From the NCBI GenBank assembly GCA_903897925.1, contig CAIUDG010000034.1, positions 1 to 33,944 on the forward strand: DNA of 33,944 nt, in the 5' to 3' direction. Positions 17,179 through 25,851 of this stretch are shown here, piece after piece (the first letter of the stretch is position 1; every line of letters begins with the position of its first letter). Position numbers and translations under genes: made by a program. The stretch is from an uncultured beta proteobacterium (GTDB lineage Bacteria; Pseudomonadota; Gammaproteobacteria; Burkholderiales; Burkholderiaceae_C). The notes beneath the pieces are model-generated. The model had not been told where the DNA came from. It did no database searches and saw nothing but the letters and a program-made list of their open reading frames with translations.

Positions 17179-18351
17179 ATGAACAAGCGCAGTTTCATGC
17201 ACGCCCTAGTGTGCTCGACGCTGGCCCTAGCGGGCAGTGCCGCTCTGGCCCAGGACAATGTCTTCAAGATTGGTCTGATCCTGCCCATGACTGGGCAGCA
17301 GGCCAGCACCGGCCGCCAGGTCGAGGCGGCTGCGCGCCTGTACATGGCACAAAACGGCGACACCGTGGCGGGCAAGAAAATCCAGCTCATCGTCAAGGAC
17401 GACACCACGGTGCCAGACATGACCAAGCGCCTGGCGCAGGAACTGATCGTCAACGACAAGGTGAATGTGCTCGCCGGCTTCGGCATCACGCCTTCGGCGC
17501 TGGCAACTGCCAGCCTGGCGACCCAGTCCAAGACTCCGGCTGTGGTGATGGCGGCGGCCACCAGCAGCATTACCGAGGCCTCGCCGTACTTTGTGCGCAC
17601 CAGCTTCACCCTGCCGCAGGCGTCGGTGTCGCTGGCCGACTGGGCCCCCAAGAATGGCATCAAGAAAGTGGTTACGCTGGTCAGCGATTACGGCCCCGGC
17701 ATCGATGCCGAGCGTTTTTTCAAGGACCGCCTGTTGTTCAACGGCGGCCAGGTGCTGGAGTCGCTGCGCGTGCCTTTGCGCAACCCGGATTTCGCGCCGT
17801 TCCTGCAAAAAGTGCGTGACTTGAAGCCGGATGCCCTGTTTGTGTTTGTGCCGTCCGGCGCGGGCGCTGCGGTGATGAAACAGTTTCTCGAGCGCGGCAT
17901 GGACAAGGCCGGCATTAAGCTGATCGGCACCGGCGACGTGACCGACGACGACCAGCTCAATGACATGGGCGACGGTGCCCTTGGCGTGGTGACTTCGCAC
18001 CACTATTCGGCAGCCCATCCGTCGGCCCTGAACAAGAAGTTTGTCGAAGCCTTCCGCAAGGCCAACAAGGGCATGCGCCCGAACTTCATGGCCGTCGGCG
18101 GCTATGACGGCATGCGCGTGATCTATGAAGCGCTGCGGGCCACCAAGGGCGTGGGCGGTGGCGATGCCTTGCTGGCAGCCATGAAGGGCCAGATTTTTGA
18201 AAGCCCGCGCGGCCCGATCTTCATTGATGCCCAGACCCGCGACATTGTGCAAAACATCTACCTGCGCAAAGTGGTGAAGCAGGACGGCCAGTTGTACAAC
18301 GTCGAGTTTGATGTGATCAAAGACGTCAAGGATCCGGGCAAGTCGCACTAA
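17179..18351 (+). CDS. Branched-chain-type ABC transporter periplasmic substrate-binding protein
   Basis: 390 residues. A Sec signal peptide (ALVCSTLALAGSAALA, probable cleavage before QDN) leads to a type I periplasmic binding fold: FKIGLILPMTGQQASTGRQVE, then VNVLAGFGITPSALATASLA and VVTLVSDYGPGIDAERFFKD. It is the ligand-catching part of the importer encoded just downstream. The family includes leucine/isoleucine/valine proteins and several that bind aromatic acids; the ligand is not decided here, though a nearby protocatechuate pathway favours an aromatic or related carboxylate. ATG at 17179 follows GAGGAG; an upstream in-frame ATG at 17164 would lengthen the N-terminus by five residues and lacks this site. 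Confidence 0.92.
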   Translation: MNKRSFMHALVCSTLALAGSAALAQDNVFKIGLILPMTGQQASTGRQVEAAARLYMAQNGDTVAGKKIQLIVKDDTTVPDMTKRLAQELIVNDKVNVLAGFGITPSALATASLATQSKTPAVVMAAATSSITEASPYFVRTSFTLPQASVSLADWAPKNGIKKVVTLVSDYGPGIDAERFFKDRLLFNGGQVLESLRVPLRNPDFAPFLQKVRDLKPDALFVFVPSGAGAAVMKQFLERGMDKAGIKLIGTGDVTDDDQLNDMGDGALGVVTSHHYSAAHPSALNKKFVEAFRKANKGMRPNFMAVGGYDGMRVIYEALRATKGVGGGDALLAAMKGQIFESPRGPIFIDAQTRDIVQNIYLRKVVKQDGQLYNVEFDVIKDVKDPGKSH

Positions 18352-18373
18352 CACTGCGGATCCGGGAGCCGCT

Positions 18374-18413
18374 GCAGATGTGCGCAGAACTATTCGGCGG
18401 CATCTGCTTTTTT
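18374..18413 (+). terminator. Attenuator-like terminator between binding protein and LivH genes
   Basis: GCAGATG (18374-18380) pairs with CATCTGC (18401-18407), followed directly by TTTTTT (18408-18413). Its position between the binding-protein gene and the permease genes is common in ABC operons, where partial termination keeps the binding protein in excess over the membrane parts. Confidence 0.65.
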
Positions 18414-18437
18414 ATTGGAGCCTGAGCGCCTACCACC

Positions 18438-19310
18438 ATGCTTACCATTCTGTTTGACGGCATCGCCTATGGCATGTTGTTGTTCATCCTCGGCGTCGGC
18501 CTGGCGGTCACCATGGGCCTGATGAATTTCATCAACCTGGCCCATGGTGCCTTTGCCATGGTTGGCGGCTACATCACTATTTTGCTGATGCAGCAGCAGG
18601 GCGTGCCCTTCCTGGCCTGTCTGCCGCTGGCTTTTCTGGGTTCGGCGCTGCTGGGGGCGCTGCTTGAGCGCACGCTGTACCGCCCGCTGTACCACAAGCC
18701 GCACCTGGACCAGGTGCTGTTCTCGATTGGCCTGACCTTTATGGCGGTGGCCAGTGTCGATTATTTTGTTGGTTCATCGCCGCAGATTTTGCAGCTGCCG
18801 GAGTGGCTCAAGGGCCGCACCGAATGGGGCGATGGCCCCTGGATGCTGGGCATGGGCCACTACCGGCTGTTCATTATTGCGATTTGTGCCGCGCTGACGG
18901 TGGCGCTGCAATTTGTGCTGACGCGGACCCGCTTTGGCAGTCGCCTGCGCGCCTCGGTCGATGACCAGCGTGTCGCCGCCGGGCTGGGTATCAACGTCAA
19001 TGTGGTGTTTCTTACCACCTTCGCCATGGGCTCCGGTCTGGCCGGACTGGGCGGCGCGCTGGGCGCAGACGTGCTCGGCATGGACCCCAGCTTTCCGCTC
19101 AAGTTCATGATTTATTTTCTGATTGTGGTGGCGGTGGGGGGCACTTCCAGCATCACCGGTCCGCTGCTGGCGGCACTGCTGCTGGGCATCGCCGATGTAG
19201 CGGGCAAATATTACATTCCGAAACTCGGGGCCTTTATCGTGTACAGCCTGATGATTGTGATTTTGGTCTGGCGTCCGCAAGGCCTGTTTGTGCGCAAGGG
19301 AGGCCGCTGA
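18438..19310 (+). CDS. livH: Branched-chain-type ABC transporter permease LivH
   Basis: 290-residue inner-membrane permease, eight or so hydrophobic segments. Family marks are GLAVTMGLMNFINLAHGAFAM near the N-terminus, GALLERTLYRPLY, the cytoplasmic loop RFGSRLRASVDDQRVAAGLGINV that contacts the ATPases, and VVAVGGTSSITGPLLAALLLG. With LivM it forms the translocation path. Its stop overlaps the LivM start (TGATG). A GGAG lies about 18 bases upstream of the ATG, which is rather far. Confidence 0.93.
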   Translation: MLTILFDGIAYGMLLFILGVGLAVTMGLMNFINLAHGAFAMVGGYITILLMQQQGVPFLACLPLAFLGSALLGALLERTLYRPLYHKPHLDQVLFSIGLTFMAVASVDYFVGSSPQILQLPEWLKGRTEWGDGPWMLGMGHYRLFIIAICAALTVALQFVLTRTRFGSRLRASVDDQRVAAGLGINVNVVFLTTFAMGSGLAGLGGALGADVLGMDPSFPLKFMIYFLIVVAVGGTSSITGPLLAALLLGIADVAGKYYIPKLGAFIVYSLMIVILVWRPQGLFVRKGGR

Positions 19311-20257
19311 TGAACCGGATTGCTGCCTGGAAACCCTGGGAATATGCCGCCTGGCTGGCGGCCCTGGTTTCGCCCTGGGTGCTGGCCGAACACGCGCTGA
19401 TGATCAACGAGATTGCCATCGTGGCGCTGTTCGCCCTGTCCCTGGACTTGATTCTGGGCTATGCCGGCATCGTCTCGCTCGGCCACGCTGCCTTCTTCGG
19501 CATGGGCGCCTATGCCGCAGCCTTGTTCGCCAAACTGGTGATGCCGGACCCCTTGGTCGGCCTGGCGGTGGGCATCGCCACGGCGGCGCTGCTGGGCGTC
19601 GCCGCCAGTGTGACGGTTTTGCGCGGTACCGATCTGACGCGCCTGATGGTGACGCTGGGCCTGGCCCTGATCCTGATGGAACTGGCCAACAAGCTGGACT
19701 GGCTTACTGGCGGTACCGACGGCCTGCAGGGCGTGGTGATGGGGCCTCTGCTCGGGCGTTTCGAATTCGACCTGCAGGGCCAGGTGGCGGCCTGGTATTC
19801 GCTGGTGGTGCTGTTGCTACTGTTTGTGCTGGCGCGGCGCCTGGTTTATTCGCCCCTGGGCGCCACGCTGATGGCGATTCGCGACAACCGTTTGCGGGCC
19901 ATGGCGATCGGTATTGCGGTGCCGCAACGGCTGGCCCTGGTCTATACCCTGGCAGCGGCAATGGCCGGTGCGGCTGGCGCGCTGCTGGCGCAGACCAGCG
20001 GCTTTGCCTCGCTGGACGTATTTGAGTTTCACCGCTCCGCCGACGTCATGCTGGTGCTGGTGATTGGTGGCACCGGCTGGCTCTACGGTGGCCTGGCCGG
20101 GGCGCTGGTCTTTGAAATCATGCAGAAATTTATTTCCGACATCACGCCGCAATACTGGACCTTCTGGCTTGGCCTGTTCCTGGTGGTGCTGGTGCTGGTC
20201 GGGCGCGCGCGCCTGGTGCGGCCCTGGACCTGGTTTTCGCGTGGAGGCAAGGCATGA
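19310..20257 (+). CDS. livM: Branched-chain-type ABC transporter permease LivM
   Basis: 315-residue partner permease. Typical motifs are NEIAIVALFALSLDLILGYAGIVSLGHAAFFG in the N-terminal half, the coupling loop YSPLGATLMAIRDNRLRAMAIGI and IGGTGWLYGGLAGALVFEIM. It overlaps livH by one base and livG by four (ATGA), so all are translated in tandem. The C-terminus is basic and ends inside the cytosol. Confidence 0.93.
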   Translation: MNRIAAWKPWEYAAWLAALVSPWVLAEHALMINEIAIVALFALSLDLILGYAGIVSLGHAAFFGMGAYAAALFAKLVMPDPLVGLAVGIATAALLGVAASVTVLRGTDLTRLMVTLGLALILMELANKLDWLTGGTDGLQGVVMGPLLGRFEFDLQGQVAAWYSLVVLLLLFVLARRLVYSPLGATLMAIRDNRLRAMAIGIAVPQRLALVYTLAAAMAGAAGALLAQTSGFASLDVFEFHRSADVMLVLVIGGTGWLYGGLAGALVFEIMQKFISDITPQYWTFWLGLFLVVLVLVGRARLVRPWTWFSRGGKA

Positions 20258-21030
20258 GCGGCGTGACCGAGGACACCGTGTTGTCGGCGCAGGGGCTGGT
20301 AATGCGCTTTGGCGGCATTGCCGCGACCAACAATGTGACGTTGAACCTGAAGCGGGGCGCCCGCCACGCCCTGATAGGCCCGAATGGCGCTGGCAAGACG
20401 ACGTTGATCAACTTGCTCACTGGCGTGCTGCAACCGACTTCGGGCCGCATCCTGCTGCAGGGCGAGGACATCAGCCAGCTGCCGGCACACCAGCGCGTGC
20501 AGCGCGGCCTGGTGCGCACCTTCCAGATCAACCAGCTGTTTGACACGCTGACGCCCTTGCAGACGCTGCGCCTGGTGGTGTCGCACCAGCGTGGCCTGAG
20601 TGGCGGCTGGTGGCGTCCTTTGGGCGCGGATGCGGCGGTGAACCAGCGTTGCGAGGCGCTGTTGCAGCAGTTTCACCTGAGCGAAGTGATGGACCGGCCG
20701 ACGCACGTGCTGGCCTATGGCAAGCGGCGTCTGCTGGAAATTGCCATCGCCCTGGCCTGCGAGCCACGCGTGCTGCTGCTGGACGAGCCGGTGGCCGGTG
20801 TGCCGGCCGGTGAGCGCGAGGAGTTGCTGCAAACCGTGGCCGCCTTGCCGGCAGAGGTTTCTGTTTTGCTGATCGAACACGATATGGACTTGGTATTTAG
20901 TTTTGCCAACCGCATGACGGTGCTGGTCAACGGCACCGTGCTGACCGAGGGCGACCCGCAGGAGATTGCCAACAATGCCCAGGTCAAGGCGGTGTACCTG
21001 GGACACGAAGACGGGGGCGGTCATGGCTGA
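20254..21030 (+). CDS. livG: Branched-chain-type ABC transporter ATPase LivG
   Basis: 258-residue ATP-binding subunit. Walker A GPNGAGKTT at 42-50, Q-loop in FQINQLFDTLTPLQT, Walker B LLLDEPVAGVP and the switch histidine in LIEHDMDLVF. The ABC signature reads LAYGKRRLLEI rather than the common LSxGQQRxLEI; this Lys/Arg-rich form occurs in the LivG family and should still work. It overlaps livM by four bases and livF by eight. Confidence 0.93.
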   Translation: MSGVTEDTVLSAQGLVMRFGGIAATNNVTLNLKRGARHALIGPNGAGKTTLINLLTGVLQPTSGRILLQGEDISQLPAHQRVQRGLVRTFQINQLFDTLTPLQTLRLVVSHQRGLSGGWWRPLGADAAVNQRCEALLQQFHLSEVMDRPTHVLAYGKRRLLEIAIALACEPRVLLLDEPVAGVPAGEREELLQTVAALPAEVSVLLIEHDMDLVFSFANRMTVLVNGTVLTEGDPQEIANNAQVKAVYLGHEDGGGHG

Positions 21031-21760
21031 ATTGCTGCGTATTGAAAATCTGAGCGCCGGCTATGGCGAGGCGGTGGTGCTGCATTCGGTGTCGCTGAGT
21101 CTGGAGGCCGGCCAGACCCTGGCCTTGCTGGGGCGCAATGGCACCGGCAAGACGACCCTGATCAATACCCTGGCCGGCGCCACGCGCCAGCACGGCGGCA
21201 GCATCAGCCTGCATTCCCAGGGGGGCGATTTGCGCCTGCATGGCATGGCCTCGCACCAGCGCGCAGCTGCCGGCATTGGCTGGGTGCCGCAGGAACGCAA
21301 TATTTTCAAATCGCTGACGGTGCACGAAAACCTGACCGCGGTGGCGCGCCCGGCGCGCGCCGGGCGCAGTGCGCCGGCCTGGACGCCGGATCGCGTTTAT
21401 GCCTTGTTTCCGCGCCTGTCGGAACGCCGCGCCAATCTGGGTACGCAGCTGTCCGGCGGCGAACAGCAGATGCTGGCGCTGGGCCGCGCGCTGGTGCTCA
21501 ACCCGACCCTGTTGCTGCTGGACGAACCCTGCGAAGGCCTGGCGCCCATCATCGTGCAAGAGTTGTTGCGCGCCATCCGTCGCATCACCCGCGAGGAAGG
21601 CCTGAGCGCGATTCTGGTGGAACAGCACCCGCAGGCGATTCTGGCGATTTCCGATACCGCTGCCGTGCTGGACCGCGGCACCGTGGTGCACACCGGCAGC
21701 GCCGAAAGCCTGCAGGAACAACCGGCGCTGCTGGACAAGCTGCTCGGCGTGGCGCGCTGA
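21023..21760 (+). CDS. livF: Branched-chain-type ABC transporter ATPase LivF
   Basis: 245-residue second ATPase. Walker A GRNGTGKTT begins at residue 37, signature LSGGEQQMLALGRAL, Walker B LLLLDEPCEGLAP, switch histidine in LVEQHPQAIL. GWVPQERNIFKSLTVHENL is the LivF-type Q-loop region. The ATG at 21023 overlaps livG by eight bases; longer frames would run deeper into livG. Its end is 13 bases from the convergent c-di-GMP gene and no T-run terminator is seen. Confidence 0.93.
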   Translation: MAELLRIENLSAGYGEAVVLHSVSLSLEAGQTLALLGRNGTGKTTLINTLAGATRQHGGSISLHSQGGDLRLHGMASHQRAAAGIGWVPQERNIFKSLTVHENLTAVARPARAGRSAPAWTPDRVYALFPRLSERRANLGTQLSGGEQQMLALGRALVLNPTLLLLDEPCEGLAPIIVQELLRAIRRITREEGLSAILVEQHPQAILAISDTAAVLDRGTVVHTGSAESLQEQPALLDKLLGVAR

Positions 21761-21773
21761 GCCGGTCGCCGCC

Positions 21774-24700
21774 TCAGCGCGGCGGCATTGCCTCGGCCTG
21801 CTGCTCCAGCGAATGCAGGCGTGCCAGCAGGCGTTCATGCACCGCGTAGAGTTCGCCAACGCGCTGTTGCGCGGCGTCGCCCTGACCGGCGCCGGAAAGC
21901 GCCAGCAGTTCGGCGGCAATCGTGTGCGCCTGTTCATGCAGCGGACCGATTTCGTGGTACTGCGTCAGGCGCCCATAGCGGTTCGAGCCGCCACCCAGGT
22001 ACCAGCGACCAAAGCTGCATTGTTTCGGATGGAGTTCGGCCAGTGGCTGGGCGGGCGCTGCCGCAAGGTCTGTGACGACCTGGCGCACCCAGGAGTGGTG
22101 GCACTGCATGGCGATTTTCAGTGACAGGTCACGCTCGTCGGAGAGGTCGGCGTTCATGTGGGTCCAGGCCTCCTGCTGGCGCCATTGTGCAATCCAGGCC
22201 GGCCACTGTTCCGCCGGCATCGGGCGGCCAATGCCATAACCCTGGCACAGCGGACAGCCAATGCTACGCAGCAGTGCGCCATGCGCCAGCGTTTCCACGC
22301 CTTCGGCGATGACGCTGCGGTTGAAGGCGCGCGCCAGTTTGACCACGCTTTCAACAATTTCCAGGTCGTTGGGATCCACCAGCATGTCGCGCACAAAACT
22401 CTGGTCGATTTTGATGGTGTCAACCGCCAGGTTGCGGAAATAGGCCAGCGTCGAATAACCGGTGCCAAAGTCGTCCAGCGCGATGGTGACGCCGAGCTCG
22501 CGGCAGCCGCTCAGGTTGGTGCTGGCCTGCTCCATATTGGTCAGCGAGGCCGACTCCAGTATTTCCAGTTCCAGGCAGCCTGCGGGCACTGCGGGGTAGC
22601 GCGCCAGGGCCAGGCGCAAGCGTTCGGTGAAATCGGCCTGCAGCAGGTGGTTGGCGCTGATGTTGACGCTGATGCTGCGCACCACGCCTTGCGCCAGCCA
22701 GTCTTGGAGTTGTTGCAGGGCGGTGTCGATCACCCATTCGCCGACTGCTAGCTCCAGGTCGCTGCCGTCCATGTGGTGCAGAAACGCCGCTGGTGCCAGC
22801 AAGCCCTGTTCCGGATGCTGCCAGCGGATCAGCGCCTCGGCGCCGAGGATTTCACCATTGGCCAGGTTGACCTTGGGTTGGTAGTGCAGGCGCAGCTCCT
22901 TGTGCTGCAGCGCCAGGCGCAGGCGTTCCACCAGGTCGCGTTGCAGCGCCATCTGGCGTTCGCTTTCCGGGTCGAACAGGCAATAGCGGTTCTTGCCGGC
23001 CTGCTTGGCCTGGTACATGGCCTGGTCGGCGTGGCGCAGCAGAGTGTCCGGATCGACGCCGTCTGCCGGGAACAGCGTGACGCCAATGCTGGCAGACAGG
23101 CTCAGCGTGTGTCCCGCAATGTGCAGCGGGCGGGTGATCGATTGCAGTACCCGCTGCATGGCCTGGGTGCAGTCGGCGGCATGGTCGATATGCATCAGCA
23201 GCACGAATTCGTCACCGCCAAAGCGTGCCACCGTGTCACCGGCGCGCACGCAACTGCTCAGACGTTCCGCCATGGCGACCAGCACCTGGTCGCCGACTTC
23301 GTGGCCCCAGGCGTCGTTGATGGGTTTGAACTGGTCCAGGTCGAGAAAGCAGATCGCGACCATGTTGTTGTTGCTGCGGCGCGCGTCCAGCATCGCCTGC
23401 TTGATGCGATCCGCCAGCAGAGTCCGGTTGGGCAGGCCGGTGAGCGGGTCGTAGAAGGCCATTTGGCTCAGTTTTTTCTCCTGGGCCTTGAGTTCGCTGA
23501 TGTCAGAAAACACGCCCACATAATTCATCGGCCGACCCTGGTCGTCGCGCACACAGGAGATCGACAACAGCTCCGGATAGGCCTCGCCGGAGCGTTTGCG
23601 GTTCCAGATTTCCCCTTTCCAGGTGCCATCACGGAGAATTGTTTGCCACATTGTTTCGTAAAAGGCGTCGCTCTGCAGGTCGGAGCGCAGCAGGCGTGGA
23701 TTCTGGCCCAGCACTTCGTCGCGCTCCCAGCCGGTGATGCGCGAGAAGGCCGGATTGACGTCCAGGATGTTGCCTTTGATATCGGTCAGCGTCATGCCTT
23801 CGTGGGCGTTCTGGAACGCCGAGGCGTGCAGGCGCAAACTGGTTTCGGCTTGCAACTGGGCGGCGTAGCGTTCGCGGATTTCGCGGTTGGCCTGGGCCAG
23901 CGAGTGTTGCGCCCGGTCCAGTCGCACAAAGGTATAGACCAAGTAGGCCGTGACCAGCAGTGCCAGCACATAGAGCAGGCTGCGGTAGCGGTCGGCGTGT
24001 TGCAGCGCCACGTTGCGGCCGTGCGCATAGGCGGCACTCAGGGCGGCCATTTGCGCGCCCGACGGCAGGGCCAGTATCTGGCGCGTTAGCTGATCGACGT
24101 GTGGCAAGTGCTGCACGATGGTGTCGCCGTGCAGCAGCAGGTTGTTCAGTGCCTTGGCTTTTTCCACGCCGACCGCCGCTGCGCTGAGCTGCTGGCGGCC
24201 TTGCTGAATCTGTTCGCCCAGTTCCGGGTCCAGCGTGCGCGAGTAGATCAGGATGTCGGTCAGGTAGCGCTCCATGGTTTCCCGCTCGGCGCCGGTACAG
24301 CGGGTCAGCAAGTGGTTGCCGATCACCGGAAAATAGGCCAGCGAGTTGCGCGCCACCGAGTTTTCCCGTTTGAACGATTCCAGCAACTGGGCTTTGGCGT
24401 CGAGGGTTTGCTGCAACACGCCGAGCGCCTCCAGCACCTTGCCACGCTCGGGGGCCTGTACAAAAGCCGGGACATCGTGCGCCACCTGGCTCAGGTCCTG
24501 GGCTTGGCGGATTTGCTGTGTCAGCGCATCGTAGTTGCGTACCAGCTCCATGCGGCTGGCTAGCAGCGTGGTGTTGACGGTGTTGTCGGCGTCATGCAAT
24601 TCGCGCAGCACGCGCAAATAGCTGTTGTGGGTTTCCGGCGCCACGGTTTCGGCGCGCAGATAGAGCCACGTCCAGAGCAGCGCCGAGGCCAGCAGGATGG

Positions 24701-24785
24701 CGCCGAGCTTGAGGCTCCCGCGCCGCGGCGCGGTGGTATCGGTGCCAGTGCCGCGCAGGCCTGGCGTGGGAAAGCGGAACTTCAT
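21774..24785 (-). CDS. Membrane PAS-GGDEF-EAL protein with C-terminal CZB zinc-binding domain
   Basis: 1003 residues. TM1 (about 24-45) and TM2 (about 263-285) frame a helical periplasmic domain of about 215 residues (possibly a DAHL-type sensor). Then PAS (about 315-435), GGDEF (TLTGLPNRTLL-like start, RFGGDEFVLL, RxxD site RAGD) and EAL (AEALIRWQHP, SVNISAN, LEILES, LDDFGTGYSTLAYF, IKIDQSF, AEGVET, QGYGIGRPM), all catalytic residues kept. The last ~110 residues match the CZB core: H897-x-W, C923-x-F-G-x-W and H950-xxx-H954, a 3-His/1-Cys zinc site known from chemoreceptors and the cyclase DgcZ, where it responds to zinc or HOCl. The start ATG 24785 overlaps the peroxidase stop (ATGA), so the two are translationally coupled. 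An in-frame start at 24806 is less likely. Confidence 0.93.
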   Translation of the reverse strand: MKFRFPTPGLRGTGTDTTAPRRGSLKLGAILLASALLWTWLYLRAETVAPETHNSYLRVLRELHDADNTVNTTLLASRMELVRNYDALTQQIRQAQDLSQVAHDVPAFVQAPERGKVLEALGVLQQTLDAKAQLLESFKRENSVARNSLAYFPVIGNHLLTRCTGAERETMERYLTDILIYSRTLDPELGEQIQQGRQQLSAAAVGVEKAKALNNLLLHGDTIVQHLPHVDQLTRQILALPSGAQMAALSAAYAHGRNVALQHADRYRSLLYVLALLVTAYLVYTFVRLDRAQHSLAQANREIRERYAAQLQAETSLRLHASAFQNAHEGMTLTDIKGNILDVNPAFSRITGWERDEVLGQNPRLLRSDLQSDAFYETMWQTILRDGTWKGEIWNRKRSGEAYPELLSISCVRDDQGRPMNYVGVFSDISELKAQEKKLSQMAFYDPLTGLPNRTLLADRIKQAMLDARRSNNNMVAICFLDLDQFKPINDAWGHEVGDQVLVAMAERLSSCVRAGDTVARFGGDEFVLLMHIDHAADCTQAMQRVLQSITRPLHIAGHTLSLSASIGVTLFPADGVDPDTLLRHADQAMYQAKQAGKNRYCLFDPESERQMALQRDLVERLRLALQHKELRLHYQPKVNLANGEILGAEALIRWQHPEQGLLAPAAFLHHMDGSDLELAVGEWVIDTALQQLQDWLAQGVVRSISVNISANHLLQADFTERLRLALARYPAVPAGCLELEILESASLTNMEQASTNLSGCRELGVTIALDDFGTGYSTLAYFRNLAVDTIKIDQSFVRDMLVDPNDLEIVESVVKLARAFNRSVIAEGVETLAHGALLRSIGCPLCQGYGIGRPMPAEQWPAWIAQWRQQEAWTHMNADLSDERDLSLKIAMQCHHSWVRQVVTDLAAAPAQPLAELHPKQCSFGRWYLGGGSNRYGRLTQYHEIGPLHEQAHTIAAELLALSGAGQGDAAQQRVGELYAVHERLLARLHSLEQQAEAMPPR

Positions 24786-25816
24786 TGGAGCGGACGTCCT
24801 CGCCATTCACCGGTCAGGGTGCGCAGAAAAGCGCTCAAGGCACGGACGTCTTCAGGGCTCAGTTCACGTCCGAGCTGGTAGCGTCCCATCACAGTGACTG
24901 CCTGCTCCAGCGTGGTCGCCGAACCATCATGGAAATAGGGTGCCGTGACGGCGACATTGCGCAAACTCGGAACTTTGAAGACATAGCGGTCTTCTTCTCT
25001 GCCGGTGACGTTGAAGCGGCCCAGGTCGGCGCGGGTCAGCGTGCGCGTGGCAAAGTAGTTGGCCATTACGCCAAAGCGCTGAAACATATTGCCGCCAATG
25101 TTGTCGCCCTGGTGACAACTGGCGCAGCCGTAGTCCTTGAAACGCCGGTAACCATCGATTTCAAGCGCGTTGAGTGCCGCGTGGTCGCCCTTGAGGTAGC
25201 GGTCAAATGGTGCGTTCTGGGTGATCAGGCTGCGTTCGAAAGTGACCAGCGCGTCGATCAGGTTGGCCTGCGTGATGCCGTCGCTGTAAATCGCGTTGAA
25301 GGCCTGGACGTAGTTCGGGTCGGCCTGCAGTTTGGCCAGCAGGCTGGCCCAGCTGGCGGCCATTTCGTTGGGGTCCAGCAGTGGCTCCACTGCCTGTTGT
25401 TCCAGTGTCGTCGCCCGGCCGTCCCAAAACTGGGCGAAATTCAGGCTGGCATTGAAGACGCTGGGGGTGTTGACCACGCCGGGTGTGTTGTTGGCGCCAG
25501 TGGAGTAGCGGCGCACATCGGCGCCGCCGTGTGCCAGGTTGTGGCAACTGGTACAGGCCACGCTATTGCTGCCTGACAGCCGTGGCTCGTAAAACAGTTT
25601 TTCTCCCAGCGACACTTTCTCGGGCGCCAATTCGGGTGTGGGCGGCAGAGGTTGCAGCGGTTCACCATTGCCAACCCTGTGTGCTACGCCGCTCGGCGGC
25701 GCCACAGTGGTGCTGGATTCGCTCGTGTCAAAGCCGCCCAACAATAGCAGCAGGCCAAGCAGCGCCAGGGCGACGCAGACGGTGGCCCACAGGGCCTTGG
25801 CATACGGGAGCTTCAT
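24782..25816 (-). CDS. Di-haem cytochrome c peroxidase (CCP/MauG family)
   Basis: 344 residues. An N-terminal hydrophobic segment (about 8-28) is a membrane anchor or uncleaved signal. Two c-type haem sites: C88-TS-C91-H92 and C231-AS-C234-H235. A methionine after the second site (M251 in RFGVMANYF) may relate to haem ligation. Other family marks are VSLGEKLFYEPRLSGSNS, NTPSVFNASLNFAQFWDGRA and FKVPSLRNVAVTAPYFHDGS. The enzyme reduces H2O2 to water in the periplasm with electrons from cytochrome c. It shares an ATGA overlap with the downstream CZB c-di-GMP gene, linking peroxide defence to second-messenger signalling. aroE ends 35 bases upstream on the same strand. Confidence 0.93.
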   Translation of the reverse strand: MKLPYAKALWATVCVALALLGLLLLLGGFDTSESSTTVAPPSGVAHRVGNGEPLQPLPPTPELAPEKVSLGEKLFYEPRLSGSNSVACTSCHNLAHGGADVRRYSTGANNTPGVVNTPSVFNASLNFAQFWDGRATTLEQQAVEPLLDPNEMAASWASLLAKLQADPNYVQAFNAIYSDGITQANLIDALVTFERSLITQNAPFDRYLKGDHAALNALEIDGYRRFKDYGCASCHQGDNIGGNMFQRFGVMANYFATRTLTRADLGRFNVTGREEDRYVFKVPSLRNVAVTAPYFHDGSATTLEQAVTVMGRYQLGRELSPEDVRALSAFLRTLTGEWRGRPLQ

Positions 25817-25851
25817 GTCGGCTGGCGGCGTTCAGGCATGCGCTGGGCGGT

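Noticed and set aside
21768..21786. GCCGCC/GGCGGC hairpin at the end of livF
   Set aside because: Strong stem but no T-run on either strand and it overlaps the end of the convergent gene; not called as a terminator.
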